Below are positions 20,906 to 32,964 of a stretch of 64,000 nt of DNA, one piece after another. Position numbers and translations under genes: made by a program. The notes beneath the pieces were generated by a model, which was not told the DNA's origin, did no database searches, and saw nothing but the letters and a program-made list of their open reading frames with translations. Numbering within the stretch: the first letter of the stretch is position 1; every line of letters starts with the position of its first letter. This DNA is from Isoetes taiwanensis (taxonomy: Eukaryota; Streptophyta; Lycopodiopsida; Isoetales; Isoetaceae), in contig JAJEKV010000027.1 of assembly GCA_021234155.1 (NCBI GenBank), forward strand, positions 17,937,644 through 18,001,643, read 5' to 3'.

Positions 20906-21292
20906 TGGGCGTTTGGTCTAGTGGTAACACACTAGTTCCTTAGCAATGTGGTCTCGAGTTCGAGACTGCCTAAAATCGCATTCGGTACTGTTGTGGGTCA
21001 AATTCCAACAGATGCAATGTAAGGTGGTTGGGGGCAGGGCCCAACCGAGCAATGTAGTATGGTGTGTGGTCACATGTCCAGTTGGATGCTGCCTAGGCGT
21101 TTGGGCGTCTGGTCTAGTGGTAACACACTAGTTCCTTAGCAATGTGGTCTCGAGTTCGAGACTGCCCAGAATTGCACTGGGTACTGTTGGGGGTCAAATC
21201 CCAACAGACGCAATGTAAGATGGTTGGGGGCAGGGCCCAACCGAGCAATATAGTGTGGTGCGTGGTCACATGTCTAGTTGGATGCTGCATAG
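20906..21292 (+). repeat. two tandem tRNA-derived SINE copies
   Basis: Two copies with a 196-base period (A boxes at about 20914 and 21110). Each has a pol III A box TGGTCTAGTGG, then GTGGTCTCGAGTTCGAGACTGCC containing a B box (GAGTTCGAGAC), then a non-tRNA body with GGTTGGGGGCAGGGCCCAACC, a hairpin. The tRNA-like head cannot fold as a complete tRNA with an acceptor stem, so this is a SINE head and not a tRNA gene. No poly(A) or clear target duplication separates the copies. Confidence 0.65.
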
Positions 21293-21832
21293 TGGCATGA
21301 CGTTAAAACTACTATCTATCTTGTTGTTCTGTTATGCTCATGCCACGTGTAAGCACCAGATCTAGAGTGTAGAACGATTAGGAGTGTAGGCAAGTATACA
21401 AAGGTCAGATTACCCAGTACACTTGTATGGAAGATGATTTGGAGAGAGGGGGTGGGATTGGGCATTTATGATCCCCGTATGATGGCAGCAAAATCATAAA
21501 GTGGGTCACAGTTAGGCATGATACCGAGCAATGTAGTGTGGTGTGTGGTCACATGTCTAGTAGGATGCTGCCTAGTGGCGTGACGTTAAAACTACTATCT
21601 ATCTTGTTGTTCTGTTATGCTCATGCCACGTGTAAGCACCAATGATTGGAACATCGAGGGTTCGGAGTGTAGACCGATTAGGGAGTGTAGATCTAGATCG
21701 ATTAGGAGTGTAGGCAAGTATACAAAGGTCAAATTACCTAGCACACTTGCATGGAAGATGATTTGGAGAGAGCGGGCGGGATTGGGCATTTATGATCCCT
21801 TTTGTATGATGGCAGCGAAATCATAAAGTGAG
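21241..21832. repeat. tandem duplication of about 285 bases
   Basis: The block starting CCGAGCAATATAGTGTGG at 21241 recurs at 21524 and runs to about 21832, including ACGTTAAAACTACTATCTATC, CACGTGTAAGCACCA, AGTGTAGGCAAGTATACAAAGGTC and GGGATTGGGCATTTATGATCCC. The second copy carries about 25 additional bases (an extra GTGTAGA(C)CGATTAG unit). It includes the tail of the SINE. Confidence 0.8.
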
Positions 21833-22590
21833 TCAGTTGAGGCATGATTGGGGCTAGATTAACCCTGATGTTAGGCTAATTTACCCTGGAGCACTATTAG
21901 ATCATGTGAGTTGTGGAGAACCCAATGGTGCCAGATGTATGGAATGTGATGATGTTCTAGGACTCCAGAATTGCCGAATTCTAGTCCTTTAAAAGCTATA
22001 TAGGTAAGACTAATCTGCCCCATTCTTTTAACACTACCTTTAAAATGTCTACAATGGACTTGTTTTGTTTTGCATCAAGCTTGCTCGTCTCCAGCTTTGT
22101 AAATTTTAAGAATTGAATAGAAAAGGCTGTACGGTGAAGCATTTCCATTTTATGATATGCTAAGAGAAATTTATATTTATTGTGACATCCTTAGAAAATA
22201 GCTTAAGACCAATGTGAAGCCACCACATGCTTTTGAGTTAAGAAGAACTGGTGGCAAAACTCAATATTTAGCTACTAAACTAACACGTTCTGGACGAATT
22301 TGTGATGATCCTATTAAAGAATTGAACAGCATCATAATAAATGTGAAATCCATAACAACTTTTCAAGGTTTTGAATGTACCGTAACCATTAAGGTGTTGG
22401 TTCACTACAAACTAATGCCCGTACAAATTAAACATTGAGAAGCAGAATTCACATACCAGCACAAAAATTTGTTGTGAATCTCTTCCTTCTCTTTGCATGA
22501 CAAAAGCCAAGAAACTATGGCACTAACAGCAAAATTAGTTGTATTTCATAATGTCAATACAGCAGAGATTTCCTTCTTAACCAAAGCAAA
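21833..22590. other. intergenic, downstream of RPL22
   Basis: No recognisable gene. It covers the presumed 3' untranslated region and terminator area of the minus-strand RPL22 gene (just below 22591) and AT-rich spacer. The frame 22214-22438 shows no motif. Confidence 0.4.
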
Positions 22591-23464
<874 letters not shown>

Positions 23465-23514
23465 AGCCGTAGTTCCTTCTCTCCGCCAAAGAAAAACCTC
23501 CTCTGCTGTTTCGA

Positions 23515-23522
23515 TTAGGGTT
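23515..23522 (-). promoter_or_regulatory. telo-box near the RPL22 start
   Basis: The minus strand reads AACCCTAA about 50 bases upstream of the RPL22 ATG, followed by related CCTAACC and CCTAATCG sequence. Telo-boxes of this type (AAACCCTAA core) are a known feature of plant ribosomal protein gene promoters and 5' leaders. Confidence 0.6.
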
Positions 23523-23659
23523 AAGGTTAGGATTTGGATCCAGCCCTAGATCCAACGGCTGAGATTTCACCACCCAATTCTGCCCTAAAATGGACGGCCA
23601 CGATTTCACCTTAAAAAAACCCCAAAACGTCCGTCCAAATCTCTCTTCTGTTACGAGTT

Positions 23660-23923
23660 TTGCAAGTAGGAGCGATGGTGGTGTCAGCCAAGCTTTTGGC
23701 TATGGCCTTATGTATCTTCTTGGCTACGGCGCCCAATGGCGAGCTATGGCAGCAGCTGCAACTGCAACTTGCAAACAGATATGGCGGCAATTGCAACTTG
23801 CAAATGGATATGGGCCTCTTCATACGTTTCTATCTTTTGAGTGCACCAAGGTGTGGGAGCTCTTCTTCAAGAGCTGATGCACTTCGTCTGGACTACAATG
23901 TTAGGGTTAGGGCTGTTCATTGA
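23660..23923 (+). CDS. small hypothetical ORF divergent from RPL22
   Basis: An 82- to 88-codon frame starting MVVSAKLLAMALCIFLATA, which has the look of a signal peptide or single membrane segment, followed by Gln/Leu-rich repeats (LQLQLANRYGGNCNLQMDMG; the DNA repeats GCAACTTGCAAA). It starts about 200 bases from the RPL22 start, on the opposite strand, so it would share the promoter region. No family recognised; it may be chance. Confidence 0.2.
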   Translation: MQVGAMVVSAKLLAMALCIFLATAPNGELWQQLQLQLANRYGGNCNLQMDMGLFIRFYLLSAPRCGSSSSRADALRLDYNVRVRAVH

Positions 23924-23939
23924 GCCATATACCAGAACC

Positions 23940-24900
23940 AGATGCCTATTGATTTGCTTAAAGATGGAGCACCCGATTGGTAAAAAAAAGCTTTGAATCC
24001 TTGGTTATGGCCAGCTTTAGATTTAATCTTGAACCCTGTTTTTATCACTCTGGTCTATAAGGCAGGCTTTTGCTTTTTCTTCACATTTTCGTGATGCAGC
24101 TCAAGCTTTAGATCTGAAAGTTACACATATGTTCAAGAATCACATGCAAATGGAGGTACTCTTAAATCCCCATGCTGCTTTATTTTACAGTTGATAAAGA
24201 TCTTCTGCCAGACCTGAAATAATTTAGCAAAGGCCTATATGTGATATTCATCAGAGGAAATGCCTCTAATGCGAGGCTTTTTTGGTTCAATATGACAGTA
24301 GCAGAGATGATACTGCCGTGCCAATTGTTATCAATCAGATAGAAACTAAAAATAGAGGTATGTTTTTGTAACTTATGTTATACCTTTTTTGCTTAAGGGT
24401 TTTGCTGTTTAATATGCTGTAACATTTTGATTACGTGCAATTGGGCTTTGTAATATTTTAAACATATGTCATTTGCATACAGGATCCTTATAATAAAGGA
24501 GCAAGAGCCATGTCCTCTAATTCTGTGTTAAGAACACATAACACTTTTCGGACAAGCAAGCCTACAGAGTATGGTACTCATACTTAGCAGTTGTGTTCAA
24601 CAACTATTCATGTGCTCTTTTAATCCATTCTCATTAAATATCTGCAGGGATGTGAAGTGCAAATTTGTTGAATTCGTGCTGTGGCCTGAGGTAATTACAA
24701 TTTCAAGTTTACAATGCAATCTAGAGCAACAGTTGTGGAGCAACAGTTCTGACATCAAACACAACATTCACTGCTCCATCTCTGCAATTAATTGGGATGG
24801 TGTTCATCTAAGAGAAGCCTTTACTCAAATTTTGCTACTTGCTGAAGCAGATTCCACAATTTTTGTACATAATTTGTATATCATAGGGTGAAAGTGTAAT
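23940..24900 (+). other. exon-like fragments of an unidentified gene
   Basis: Several short frames are bordered by plausible splice signals: QAFAFSSHFRDAAQALDLKV (about 24064-24155), SSRDDTAVPIVINQIETKNR ending at GAG|GTATGT (24358), DPYNKGARAMSSNSVLRTHN ending near 24575, and GDVKCKFVEFVLWPE (about 24647-24692) between TGCAG and GTAATT. They are all on the plus strand and could be exons of one gene or of a gene piece carried by a Helitron. I cannot name the protein. Confidence 0.3.
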
Positions 24901-26095
24901 AGAGCCAAACTTCGTGTCCACTTTAGAATATGAGGAATACAGAGGCTGTAAGTGCTTTTATGTGATGGAAGTCTAGATTATTTTATATTACATTTTTCTA
25001 CTTGATATAGAAAAGGCTACAGGATGTGTACAAGCTTAAGGTTGTGGTGTCATGAGGTCAAATATGCATGATATATGAGCCAATCCTTAACAGATATCAT
25101 GGGTAGGATGTGAGCATATTGGCATGCTAATTTTGCACTCAAATGAATACACACTCTGAAACCAGAGTTGGAATTGGAAAAGGTCAATGCTTATGTGGTC
25201 TGATGCAAATTATGAAGCAAGCAACTGACATGATATGGATTCCATGCTGTATGGTATATAATTTTGATGCGAAACCAACTTAACCTAGATCACATTGTTT
25301 AGTTATAACTATTTTTCCAAACATGAATTGATGCCATAATAATAATGGAGGACAAAAGAAAGAGAACTTTTAGTTGCAAAGTAGAGCATATACGTTGATA
25401 AGCTTTAATAAGATAAGGACAAATGAATTGTAGAGATAAGGACAAATGAATTGTAGATGCTGCAGATCTTTTTTGCTTTCATTTTGCAAGTGCTTCTTTT
25501 GCACTCATTTTGCAAGTGCTTCTTTTGCACTAATAATTGTCATCATACCAACCAACGAGTTCATAGAAATTTAATAAACCACACATCTAAAAATACACAA
25601 ACCACACATCTATAAAGGCTCATCATTACAGGTTTAAAACCTTAGCAATTGAACTTGCTTCGATGTTACAAAATTGACCCTCACTTGAAGCTCAATGAAC
25701 TATTTTCAACTGAACTTGCTTCGATGTTACAAAATTGAACCTCACTTGAATCTCAATGAACTATTTTCAAAGTCGCAAATTCAATTCATGGGACAACTAT
25801 TTTCAAAATGGCAAGTTCAATTATGGGTGTTCACCTTTTGATGGGAAAACAAAGAGATTTCTACGCCCATAGATTCCTTATAGCCTTGCCTTATGTCTTG
25901 GCCATGAGATATTGCCTACTGGTCTAACATGCCGGCGAAAAGACATTGATGAGTCAGAGTTGCATATGGGAGTTGCATATAACACTGCTTTGAAAGACCA
26001 ATATGCTACCATGCATTAAGATTAGACGCGAATAAATTCAAGATCGTGTTTCAAAGTGAATCCACAAGATTATCATTTACAGGTTACCAACTTCT
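24901..26095. other. AT-rich stretch with small tandem duplications
   Basis: No gene. A 61-base unit (TGAACTTGCTTCGATGTTAC...) is present at 25650 and 25711; a 22-base unit (GATAAGGACAAATGAATTGT) is duplicated near 25425; CATTTTGCAAGTGCTTCTTT is duplicated near 25480. The region ends in a Helitron-type terminus, so some or all of it may be the body of that element. Confidence 0.5.
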
Positions 26096-26123
26096 GCCCA
26101 GCAATGCTGGGCACCATTACTAG
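26096..26123 (+). mobile_element. Helitron-type 3' terminus
   Basis: A perfect 7-base-pair hairpin GCCCAGC-AAT-GCTGGGC is followed seven bases later by CTAG and then T. Helitrons end with a GC-rich hairpin a short distance before CTRR and insert between A and T. A near-identical terminus is at 37673-37700. The 5' end (TC...) was not found. Confidence 0.6.
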
Positions 26124-26261
26124 TAATCCATGTCGACACGAACCCTTATAAATTGTGTAGGTCGCATGATCATGTCGCAAAAATGATGCCACATCATAAA
26201 TGATATAGGTAATGTGCCAGGGCAGGCAATTTCGCTTGGCTCGGACCTTGGCTCGCCCAAT

Positions 26262-26410
26262 GCTTCGGGGCAGAGGCTATTTAGCTTACTGGAGCGGAAG
26301 TAAGCAACGATTTCTTCAGAATCATTGCAATTTTATAGAGGCCAAGAGAGGAGGCCATTATCAGAGATAACCTGGGTCTGTAATTAGGCGAAATAGCCTC
26401 TGCCCGAAGA
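26262..26410. repeat. foldback element with 20-base inverted arms
   Basis: CTTCGGGGCAGAGGCTATTT near 26263 is repeated inverted as AAATAGCCTCTGCCCGAAG near 26391, with one base difference, enclosing about 110 bases. The left arm continues into the small palindrome GCTTACTGGAGCGGAAGTAAGC. This looks like a foldback or MITE-type repeat; no target duplication was found. Confidence 0.55.
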
Positions 26411-26964
26411 TTACGGTAGCGCAAGCATTTTGGATCGTCCATCTACTATGAAATCCTGCTACGTGTTCAATACCAAAGTACATGTCAACATGAACTAGTT
26501 CAGACGAGGAGGGAAGCTGAAGGAACCGATTCATGTTGACATGAAGCACTCCATGTCAAAATGCCTCATGTGACCCCTGTCAAAAGACGTCTTGACGTCT
26601 AAGAGAAAATGTCGACATCTTCATGTGACCTTACTCTTAGGAATGTGCTTGGGCTTTATGGTCCATCTCCATTACAGAGTTTTTGGGGACGCTGTTGTGT
26701 CATGTGTCTTCTGCTGATAAAAATCTTTTTTATTTTTCTTCTTGAGTCATTTCTAGGTTTAGAGCAGCATTGTTCAATGGGAATGGCCCTAGTTTGAAGG
26801 TTTCTTCTTCACGTACATGGCACAGTGGCCAAATTGAGCCTATGCCCTAATGGGGAACCGCCTTAGTAATTTGAGGCTACTTCCTAATGGGGATCTGCCC
26901 TTAGTGTCTCGCTGAATTGTGTTGTGGTTGAGAAAGCAACCCAGTGTAAAGGAACTCTAATTCT
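26411..26964. other. no recognised gene
   Basis: Contains a short inverted repeat (ACATGTCAACATGAA near 26473 and TTCATGTTGACATG near 26531). Otherwise nothing recognisable. Confidence 0.3.
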
Positions 26965-27690
26965 CCCTATGGTCATTAAAAATGCTCTTCCTTCTTCTCC
27001 CAAGGGGACCAAGAGTCGCAGTGCTGCGCTAGCAGACAGGAGCAGGCTACCTCAGTATCATCTGTTACTAGGAGCCTGAACTTGCGTATTATAGGGGTTG
27101 CAGAGGCAGAAGATGATGCCCTTTCTGATATGGATGCTGCTTTGCATTTTTTCACTGATGTCATGCATGTGAAGGCTGGTGGAGTTGTCTCCGCTACTAG
27201 GGTGGGAGCGGCAAGACCTGATCGTCCCTGCCATCTTTTGGTTCGGTTTCAAGACCCTCTTAGCCGCTTACATGTTCTTCAGCATGGAAACCATCTCAGA
27301 GGGACTAGTTTCTCAGTACAGGAGGACCTCTCCCCTCTTCAATTGTGTAACCGTAAGGAGGAGCTCTGCAAGGTGAGGGCAGCCCGCCTGCAAAAGAAAT
27401 GGGCAGTGTACAGGGGAGGCGCAGCAATTATTCTAGATCAATGGCCTTCCAATCCTTGGATTGGCTATGTCTAGATAATTTTAGAAGCATAAATTTATCA
27501 CTAGCATTAGCATTATCTTCTTTTATTCTTGGTAGCCTTTTAATATTTGGTTATTGTATTTGGTGATGGGGCCTAGCCCCAGGTTTTAAATGGGCTGTTG
27601 CCCTTGCATGTGCCGTCCCATAACCCGTTGGATTCCCGTGGACGTAAAAATTCTTATCTTATCTTATCTTCTCTATGTCCATATGGACAT
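26965..27690 (+). mobile_element. truncated LINE: ORF1 nucleic-acid binding region plus 3' end
   Basis: The frame from about 27001 to 27474 reads LNLRIIGVAEAEDDALSDMD, VVSATRVGAARPDRPCHLLV, FQDPLSRLHVLQHGNHLRG and SFSVQEDLSPLQ, the pattern of the RRM and C-terminal domains of L1-type ORF1 proteins. After the stop a 3' untranslated region follows with GGTGATGGGGCCTAGCCCC and the terminal CCGTGGACGTAAAAAT, then a TCTTA/TCTTATC microsatellite tail (27645-27672). ORF2 is absent, so the copy is internally deleted. Confidence 0.7.
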
Positions 27691-28360
27691 TAAAAATGCT
27701 TCTCCTTCTCTATGGTCCTTTAGGATACTGCCACATTAACCCCAATTGTGTTTTGCCACGTAGCAGAAGTTCTATTCTAGAATTATCATTTAGTCAACAT
27801 TCTACTTTGCATTCTACGTGACCTTTCCTATAACGTGGACGAGACTAAGGTGTTATCCCCCATGGCGCCACACCATCCCATTCCCGTCAAGATTTTTTCT
27901 CTCTCTTTTTTTCTTTACCTGCGTCATGGAGCTTGTGGTCAGAGCGGCTGGCATTCTCCTTGGAGACATTGGCATTTGCATTGGGCTAAGATCACTCCTC
28001 CTTTGATTGGTGCAGGCTCTGTCTAGATCGTGATTTTTTTTCGCTTTTCGTGGTTATTTTCTTTTCCAAAAACTCGGGTACTTCATGTTTTGGCATCTAT
28101 ACGAGTGCTCTTGGAGCTAATCTACTTATTGTTTTGCTTGTAGGTGTTGATACTAGGTTTGTCCTTTCCTTCTAGATATTGTGATTTTTTCACAAATCTT
28201 AAAATATCTTTCGGGTTTCCTCATCATAGGAGTCACATTCTACTAAGAATGTAACATCTCTGTCGATTGTTAGAGTGCCTTTTCGAGACAGGCATTTAGT
28301 TTATTCTTCTACATGTTTGTATTTTGCTTGCATTTTAATTTCTGCTTTCTAGGTTGAAGG
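27691..28360. other. no recognised gene
   Basis: AT-rich; overlapping frames at 27818-28026 show no motif. Confidence 0.3.
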
Positions 28361-28736
28361 TTTGTCGTTTAGAAGGTTTGATATGGATTTTCCTATCAAG
28401 TTTGTATTGCATACATTATTTCTAGTATATGCAGTTTATTATGAGAGTACTAGCTCGAGCTTTGCAGGCATGGATTCATCTCCGAGCTTCAATATTCGTA
28501 GTTGTGAATGGGATTGTTTTGGAAACTCTGTCCTTAGAGATATTTCTAACATGCAGGCTGATGAAGAGAATGATATGTAAAACAAATTTGCTAATGACGT
28601 TGTAGATGAGTTTCTAAAACAATCAGGTTGTGACGTGGAGAGTAAAGAGGTTTCTAGCTCTGTACTTGATGCATACAATTCTGACAATGGAAAAGTGGTG
28701 CCATTCTTGGAATTAGATCAAACAGAAGAGAAATAA
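28361..28736 (+). pseudogene. unidentified exon-like fragment with internal stop
   Basis: After a TTTGCAG acceptor near 28468 the frame reads GMDSSPSFNIRSCEWDCFGN...MQADEENDM, a TAA at 28578-28580, then NKFANDVVDEFLKQSGCDVE...ELDQTEEK and stop. The acidic, serine-rich composition and the continued sense on both sides of the single stop suggest an old exon. I do not recognise it. Confidence 0.3.
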
Positions 28737-29225
28737 TTGTAAAGCAATGTTTTAATATTGTTAGTGGCGATAAGAATTAGGGTGTTCCCATCCTATAGGC
28801 AATAAAACTTCCCTCTTGGCATTGTTGTTGGAAGGGTGTTTAATTTACTTACCAATGCTTTTTTACTTATAAAAAACTCTGGACCTAGATTCCAGATTAT
28901 CCCAAATGGAAGCGACCATGAAATTATGTTCTATCCTGGCAAAGTACATAATCTAGAAAGATTCATTAGTGGTGTTCTTCAAAGTAGTATCAGGAAACTT
29001 GGATAGTGTCCCAACATCCCACATTGGATCTAGAGTCCTGGTATCTAGGGTGATCAAACTAGTTGGTAATGGAATACAAGCAATATGACATCCGTTGCCA
29101 GTGTCGATAATATATTACCATAAATTCTTCCTTTGACAAGGCCTTCTCCATGCCCACTTATTATAGAAAGTGTCTATGCCAATTAAAGCTATCATCGTCA
29201 AAACCTGTGGCGGAAGGCAAGAGAT
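28737..29225. other. no recognised gene
   Basis: Nothing recognisable on either strand. Confidence 0.3.
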
Positions 29226-29576
29226 TCAGGGTCTTAGCAGGAAGAAAACTATTTGATTCTCCTTCACATAATAATAAATTTCCTTCTTCAAGAACACAAT
29301 ATTTCTTAGCATCGTTGCCCTGGGCTTGAAAACTAAGTGGTCACCCAAATAACCACTTGTGATCTTTACATAGGCCTTCTCATCTAGCACCTCTTGGAAC
29401 AAAATCCTGTAGTCTTTATAATCTAGGACTCTGATGCACCTTAGATATGTCCGACTAATGTAATCATTATCCCTTTGCAAATTACAGACTATGGATTGAC
29501 TCTTGTATTCTTTGAGCTTGAGTGCCTTCCATATTTTCCACATAGATAGGAATATCTTATAGATATCTTCTCGCAT
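29226..29576 (-). CDS. hypothetical ORF, 116 codons
   Basis: An uninterrupted minus-strand frame starting MREDIYKIFLSMWKIWKALK and containing RCIRVLDYKDYRILFQEVLD, EKAYVKITSGYLGDHLVFK and MLRNIVFLKKE. Composition is protein-like, with mixed charged and aromatic residues, but no family was recognised. It may be a piece of a transposon protein. Confidence 0.3.
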   Translation of the reverse strand: MREDIYKIFLSMWKIWKALKLKEYKSQSIVCNLQRDNDYISRTYLRCIRVLDYKDYRILFQEVLDEKAYVKITSGYLGDHLVFKPRATMLRNIVFLKKEIYYYVKENQIVFFLLRP

Positions 29577-31737
29577 AAAGACTCATTAAGACACATTTAA
29601 TTGAAGTGAGTCACATTCATTGAGTTGCTATTAGATTTTTGTATCAAACAACAAAAATTGAACCATAATATTTTCTCTCTGTGTCCCTGTGAACTTGCAC
29701 CGAGAATTCTGAAGAAACACACATCCGGCTAGGTACTAAATTTATCCATGTATTTCCTGACCAGGACACCGAGGTCTTGTAGAAGTTGTAGTTGCAGACA
29801 TCGTTTCGACGTCAAGCTCCTTGTTCAACTTTGGAGGTAGATGGGAAGGGGTTCTACTACGGCGATGGGAAGGGTTTCGGCTATTGTTGTCCAGTAAGTC
29901 CCAACCCCGTTTATCTCGTTCCCTTTAATTTACGAAATTAGAAGCCATGGAATCGCTCTTCATTTGCTCCGGCAATCATCATTGCATTGCATGCTTTCAA
30001 AGCTCTGCATTACTAATCCAACATCTTCAAACAGGACCCAATAGATGCTTAGATAAGCTTTCAGTTAAGGTTATATTGTTTTTTCTTTCTTTTTGTCCTT
30101 TTCAAAGCATTTCCAGTTCATCATTCTGTTTTTGCTTTTGTTCTCCTGTCTGACTAACATTTTATTTACAGGGTTTCTTTGATCAGTAGCGATGGCCAGA
30201 GCTTCAGGCCTTTGAATGGATGATGGCTACTGGCTACAGCTTCAGCCGTTGGAGAATGGATAATGGAAAAAGATGGTTGTGAGGTAGAACAGAAGCAAGA
30301 CCGGCGAGATACAACTGTACATCAGCATATAATACTTTGCTATCTTCTTTTGTTCTTTTATATTTGTCTTCTTGTCTTACTTATCCTTTTTCAAGTGGCC
30401 TACTATTCTAGGTTTTTTATTTGCAAAGTTATACTGCTCAAAGATTGACAGAATTCATTCAAAATTGTGTTCAATCTTGTTTGTTATTCGTTCCATAATA
30501 TGATTCGCAATGGAGAAAAAATTGTTTCACTTGATAAGTTTTGTACTTTTAAATGAGTAAAGTTTTAATGGATACGAAAATACTTAAAACTCGAAGTTAT
30601 GTCGTCTGAAACATATGTGGTATTTAATAAATCTGCATATTAAAACGGTGAGATTTTAGATCCTAAACCATGTTATTTGGATTATCACTAATAAAATCAT
30701 TAAGATCTCAACATATTAAACACCAAAAGTTTGGACCATGAAACAATAGTGACTTTTGATATTCAACATTAAGATCTCAATGTATTAAACGCCAAAAGTT
30801 TGGACCATGAAACAATAGTGACTTTTGACATCTAACATGGAAGTCAAAATTATCTATGGTGGATGCTGTAGTATGTGGAGCTACAATAGTTGCTTAGATT
30901 TATGGTTGGAGTGATTCTCAACCTGATTCTGAGGAGAAGGTATGCTTTGCTCTCTTTTTCAACGTATATGTTTTACTCTCTCCTTCAAATCTTTATGTAG
31001 AATAATTGATGGGATGTTTGATTTCTAGAGTATCATAGAAGTTAGCTTATTAACATATCTCTTTACTTAATAGTTGAATGTTTGTGACAGTCAGCACCTT
31101 CTCTCAGGCATGACAGTCACATCATGTTATACAATACATTTCTAAATCCCTTCAATGAACTGTTTTAATTTGGTTAACAATGCTAGTAAAAGCATCAGCA
31201 ATTTTCCACATTGTTCCACTTCTTTCTTGTTTGCACCTTATGAAAGATACCACGGCCTTTGAACATGGAGCAATTTTATATGTTGCTTTCGATTTCATTT
31301 ACTTGGCTTGGCAGAAATGGTGTTGTGCTTTGAGGTAATGTAACAACATTAACCGACTCTTTAGTCATAGCTGGCCCAATGATTTTCTGTACTGATTTCC
31401 TATGACCCTCATTGCAATTCGTAGCAGCCTGCTTTGCTTCTTTACATGACAGATTAGCTTTGTCAGTTCAAATCCCATAGGAAAAGAGCTCCATATACGA
31501 GATTGTAATCAGTTGTAATTAATTAGACATATTGTGTAATTTGTTTATCCACTACAACCCCAACATTTGGTCCACAGCTAAAAACAACAGTAAAAACAAA
31601 ATACAGGTTGTTTTTTTTGAAGATTTGAAAAAACCTATACGTAGTTATATGGAGGTGTGGTTTTTCAAGGATATGCTGTAGGTCAATCCGTCGCTTGAAC
31701 ACGGCCCCCACCAGTATCTAAAGGCACACATTTTCAC
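29577..31737. other. intergenic with a 68-base tandem duplication
   Basis: A unit starting CATTAAGATCTCAA and containing CCAAAAGTTTGGACCATGAA and CAATAGTGACTTTTGA occurs at 30699 and 30767. No gene recognised; the frames at 29947-30448 are low-complexity, Cys/Phe/Leu-rich. Confidence 0.5.
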
Positions 31738-32275
31738 CAAGAAACGAAGAGCTATAACTGCAATAAGAACAGGGTCCCATCATCTCAGAATTGAGATAGG
31801 CCGCTGGGGTACAGATGGAGGGCAGGGAATCTCCCGGCATGAGAGATTATGCCAGTGCTGTCACATGCAGATAGTAGAAGATGAACACCATGCTCTACAG
31901 GAATGCCCAGCATATGCACACATCCGAGCAGCTCATGCCGATCTCAGATGCTCTGAGATAGCAATTCACCAACTGCTGGCTTCGCCAATGGTGGCACGCC
32001 TTGCGTCCTACATTCTGCAAGTCTCCACCGTCAGGGAGTCCCTCACAGCACAGGGAATTTGAGCGCCCAAATAGGGCCTCTCAACGCCTACTACAAGGGT
32101 TTTTCCTCCCACACAGGGGGGTTTTTTCATCCCAGTGGTAGAGACATATTGTATAGGGTTTCTGTGGTTTTATTTTGTGTTTGGAAACTTTCTGCTATAT
32201 TGTAAAACCGTCTCATAGGCCAGTTGGTCTCCGTGGACGTTAAAATATACTTCCTTCCTTCCTTCTTAAGGAGCC
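31738..32275 (+). mobile_element. 5'-truncated LINE, end of ORF2 and 3' tail
   Basis: The frame to 32059-32062 reads KRRAITAIRTGSHHLRIEIG, GRWGTDGG, ERLCQCCHMQIVEDEHHALQ and ECPAYAHIR, the terminal zinc-binding block of a LINE reverse transcriptase protein (CX2C...EDEHH...C). The 3' end TTGGTCTCCGTGGACGTTAA is followed by a CTTCCTTC microsatellite (32252-32268). It shares this 3' end with the copies at 27640 and 46230. Confidence 0.8.
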
Positions 32276-32283
32276 GTAGTTTT

Positions 32284-32405
32284 TTTCTTTTTTTTTCTTT
32301 TTTTTTTAAAGCACGCCAGCCTAACCAAGCCTACAACCTTCTTTGCAATTTTAAGCTATCCACATAGCATCTTCACATCAGCTAAACCTGACGTGGCCTT
32401 GTTAA
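32284..32405 (-). mobile_element. poly(A)-tailed retroelement 3' end (copy 1)
   Basis: On the minus strand a block of about 100 bases (AACAAGGCCACGTCAGGTTT, GATAGCTTAAAATTGCA, AGGTTGTAGGCTTGG, CTGGCGTGCTT) ends in a long A run. The same block with a poly(A) end is at 39124-39247. It is the 3' end of a SINE or LINE family on the minus strand. Confidence 0.65.
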
Positions 32406-32852
32406 AAATCGTTGGATTATTATTTTCTAAAATCCACGTTTATGAAAATTAGAAAATGGGTCAGAAAATGCTACGCGAAATAGCCAAGGACGTCGCAAGA
32501 GCAATCGTGCCCTTTGCCCTTTTCCTCCATCTGTTGTCTCGGATGCCTCCTCTCGGCATCTCCAAATCCGGCCATGCACGCTTCAAAGCATTCCGCTGAA
32601 CCCAAAAGCCTATAGTTCTGTCTAGGCCGTACTTGCCCCAATTGACTATAATTTTAAAGATCCTCATCTCTGGCAAAGCAATCCCTAAAGTCATGAAGCC
32701 AAGAACAGAAAACCCAGGTACATTCTTATCCAGAGACGAGAATCAAGTTCTGATTAGAACAAATTAAGGAACCCATCAGTAAAAGATGGCCTGAGTTCAT
32801 ATGAACTCCAATTAGCTTATCGAAATCTGATAGATTAATGGAAGATTTTGTA

Positions 32853-32959
32853 TAAAGAAACCTATGCCACCAGAAGGTTTTGGGAAGAAACCTGGCGCGG
32901 CGCCGCCACACCGCCACTAGGTTTCTTCCCGAAACCTTCTGGTGGCGTAGGTTTCTTTA
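32853..32959. repeat. strong hairpin, 41-base arms
   Basis: Left arm 32853-32893 and right arm 32919-32959 are inverted copies with two differences, both of which become G-U pairs in RNA of one orientation. The 25-base loop is GC-rich (GGCGCGGCGCCGCC). It directly abuts the left terminal repeat of the element at 32965. Such a hairpin could be a small-RNA precursor or the trace of an inverted duplication. Confidence 0.7.
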
Positions 32960-32964
32960 CGTGG

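Noticed and set aside
20914-21170. tRNA genes
   Set aside because: A and B boxes are present but no acceptor stem or full cloverleaf can be formed, and the unit continues into a shared non-tRNA body; better explained as a SINE.
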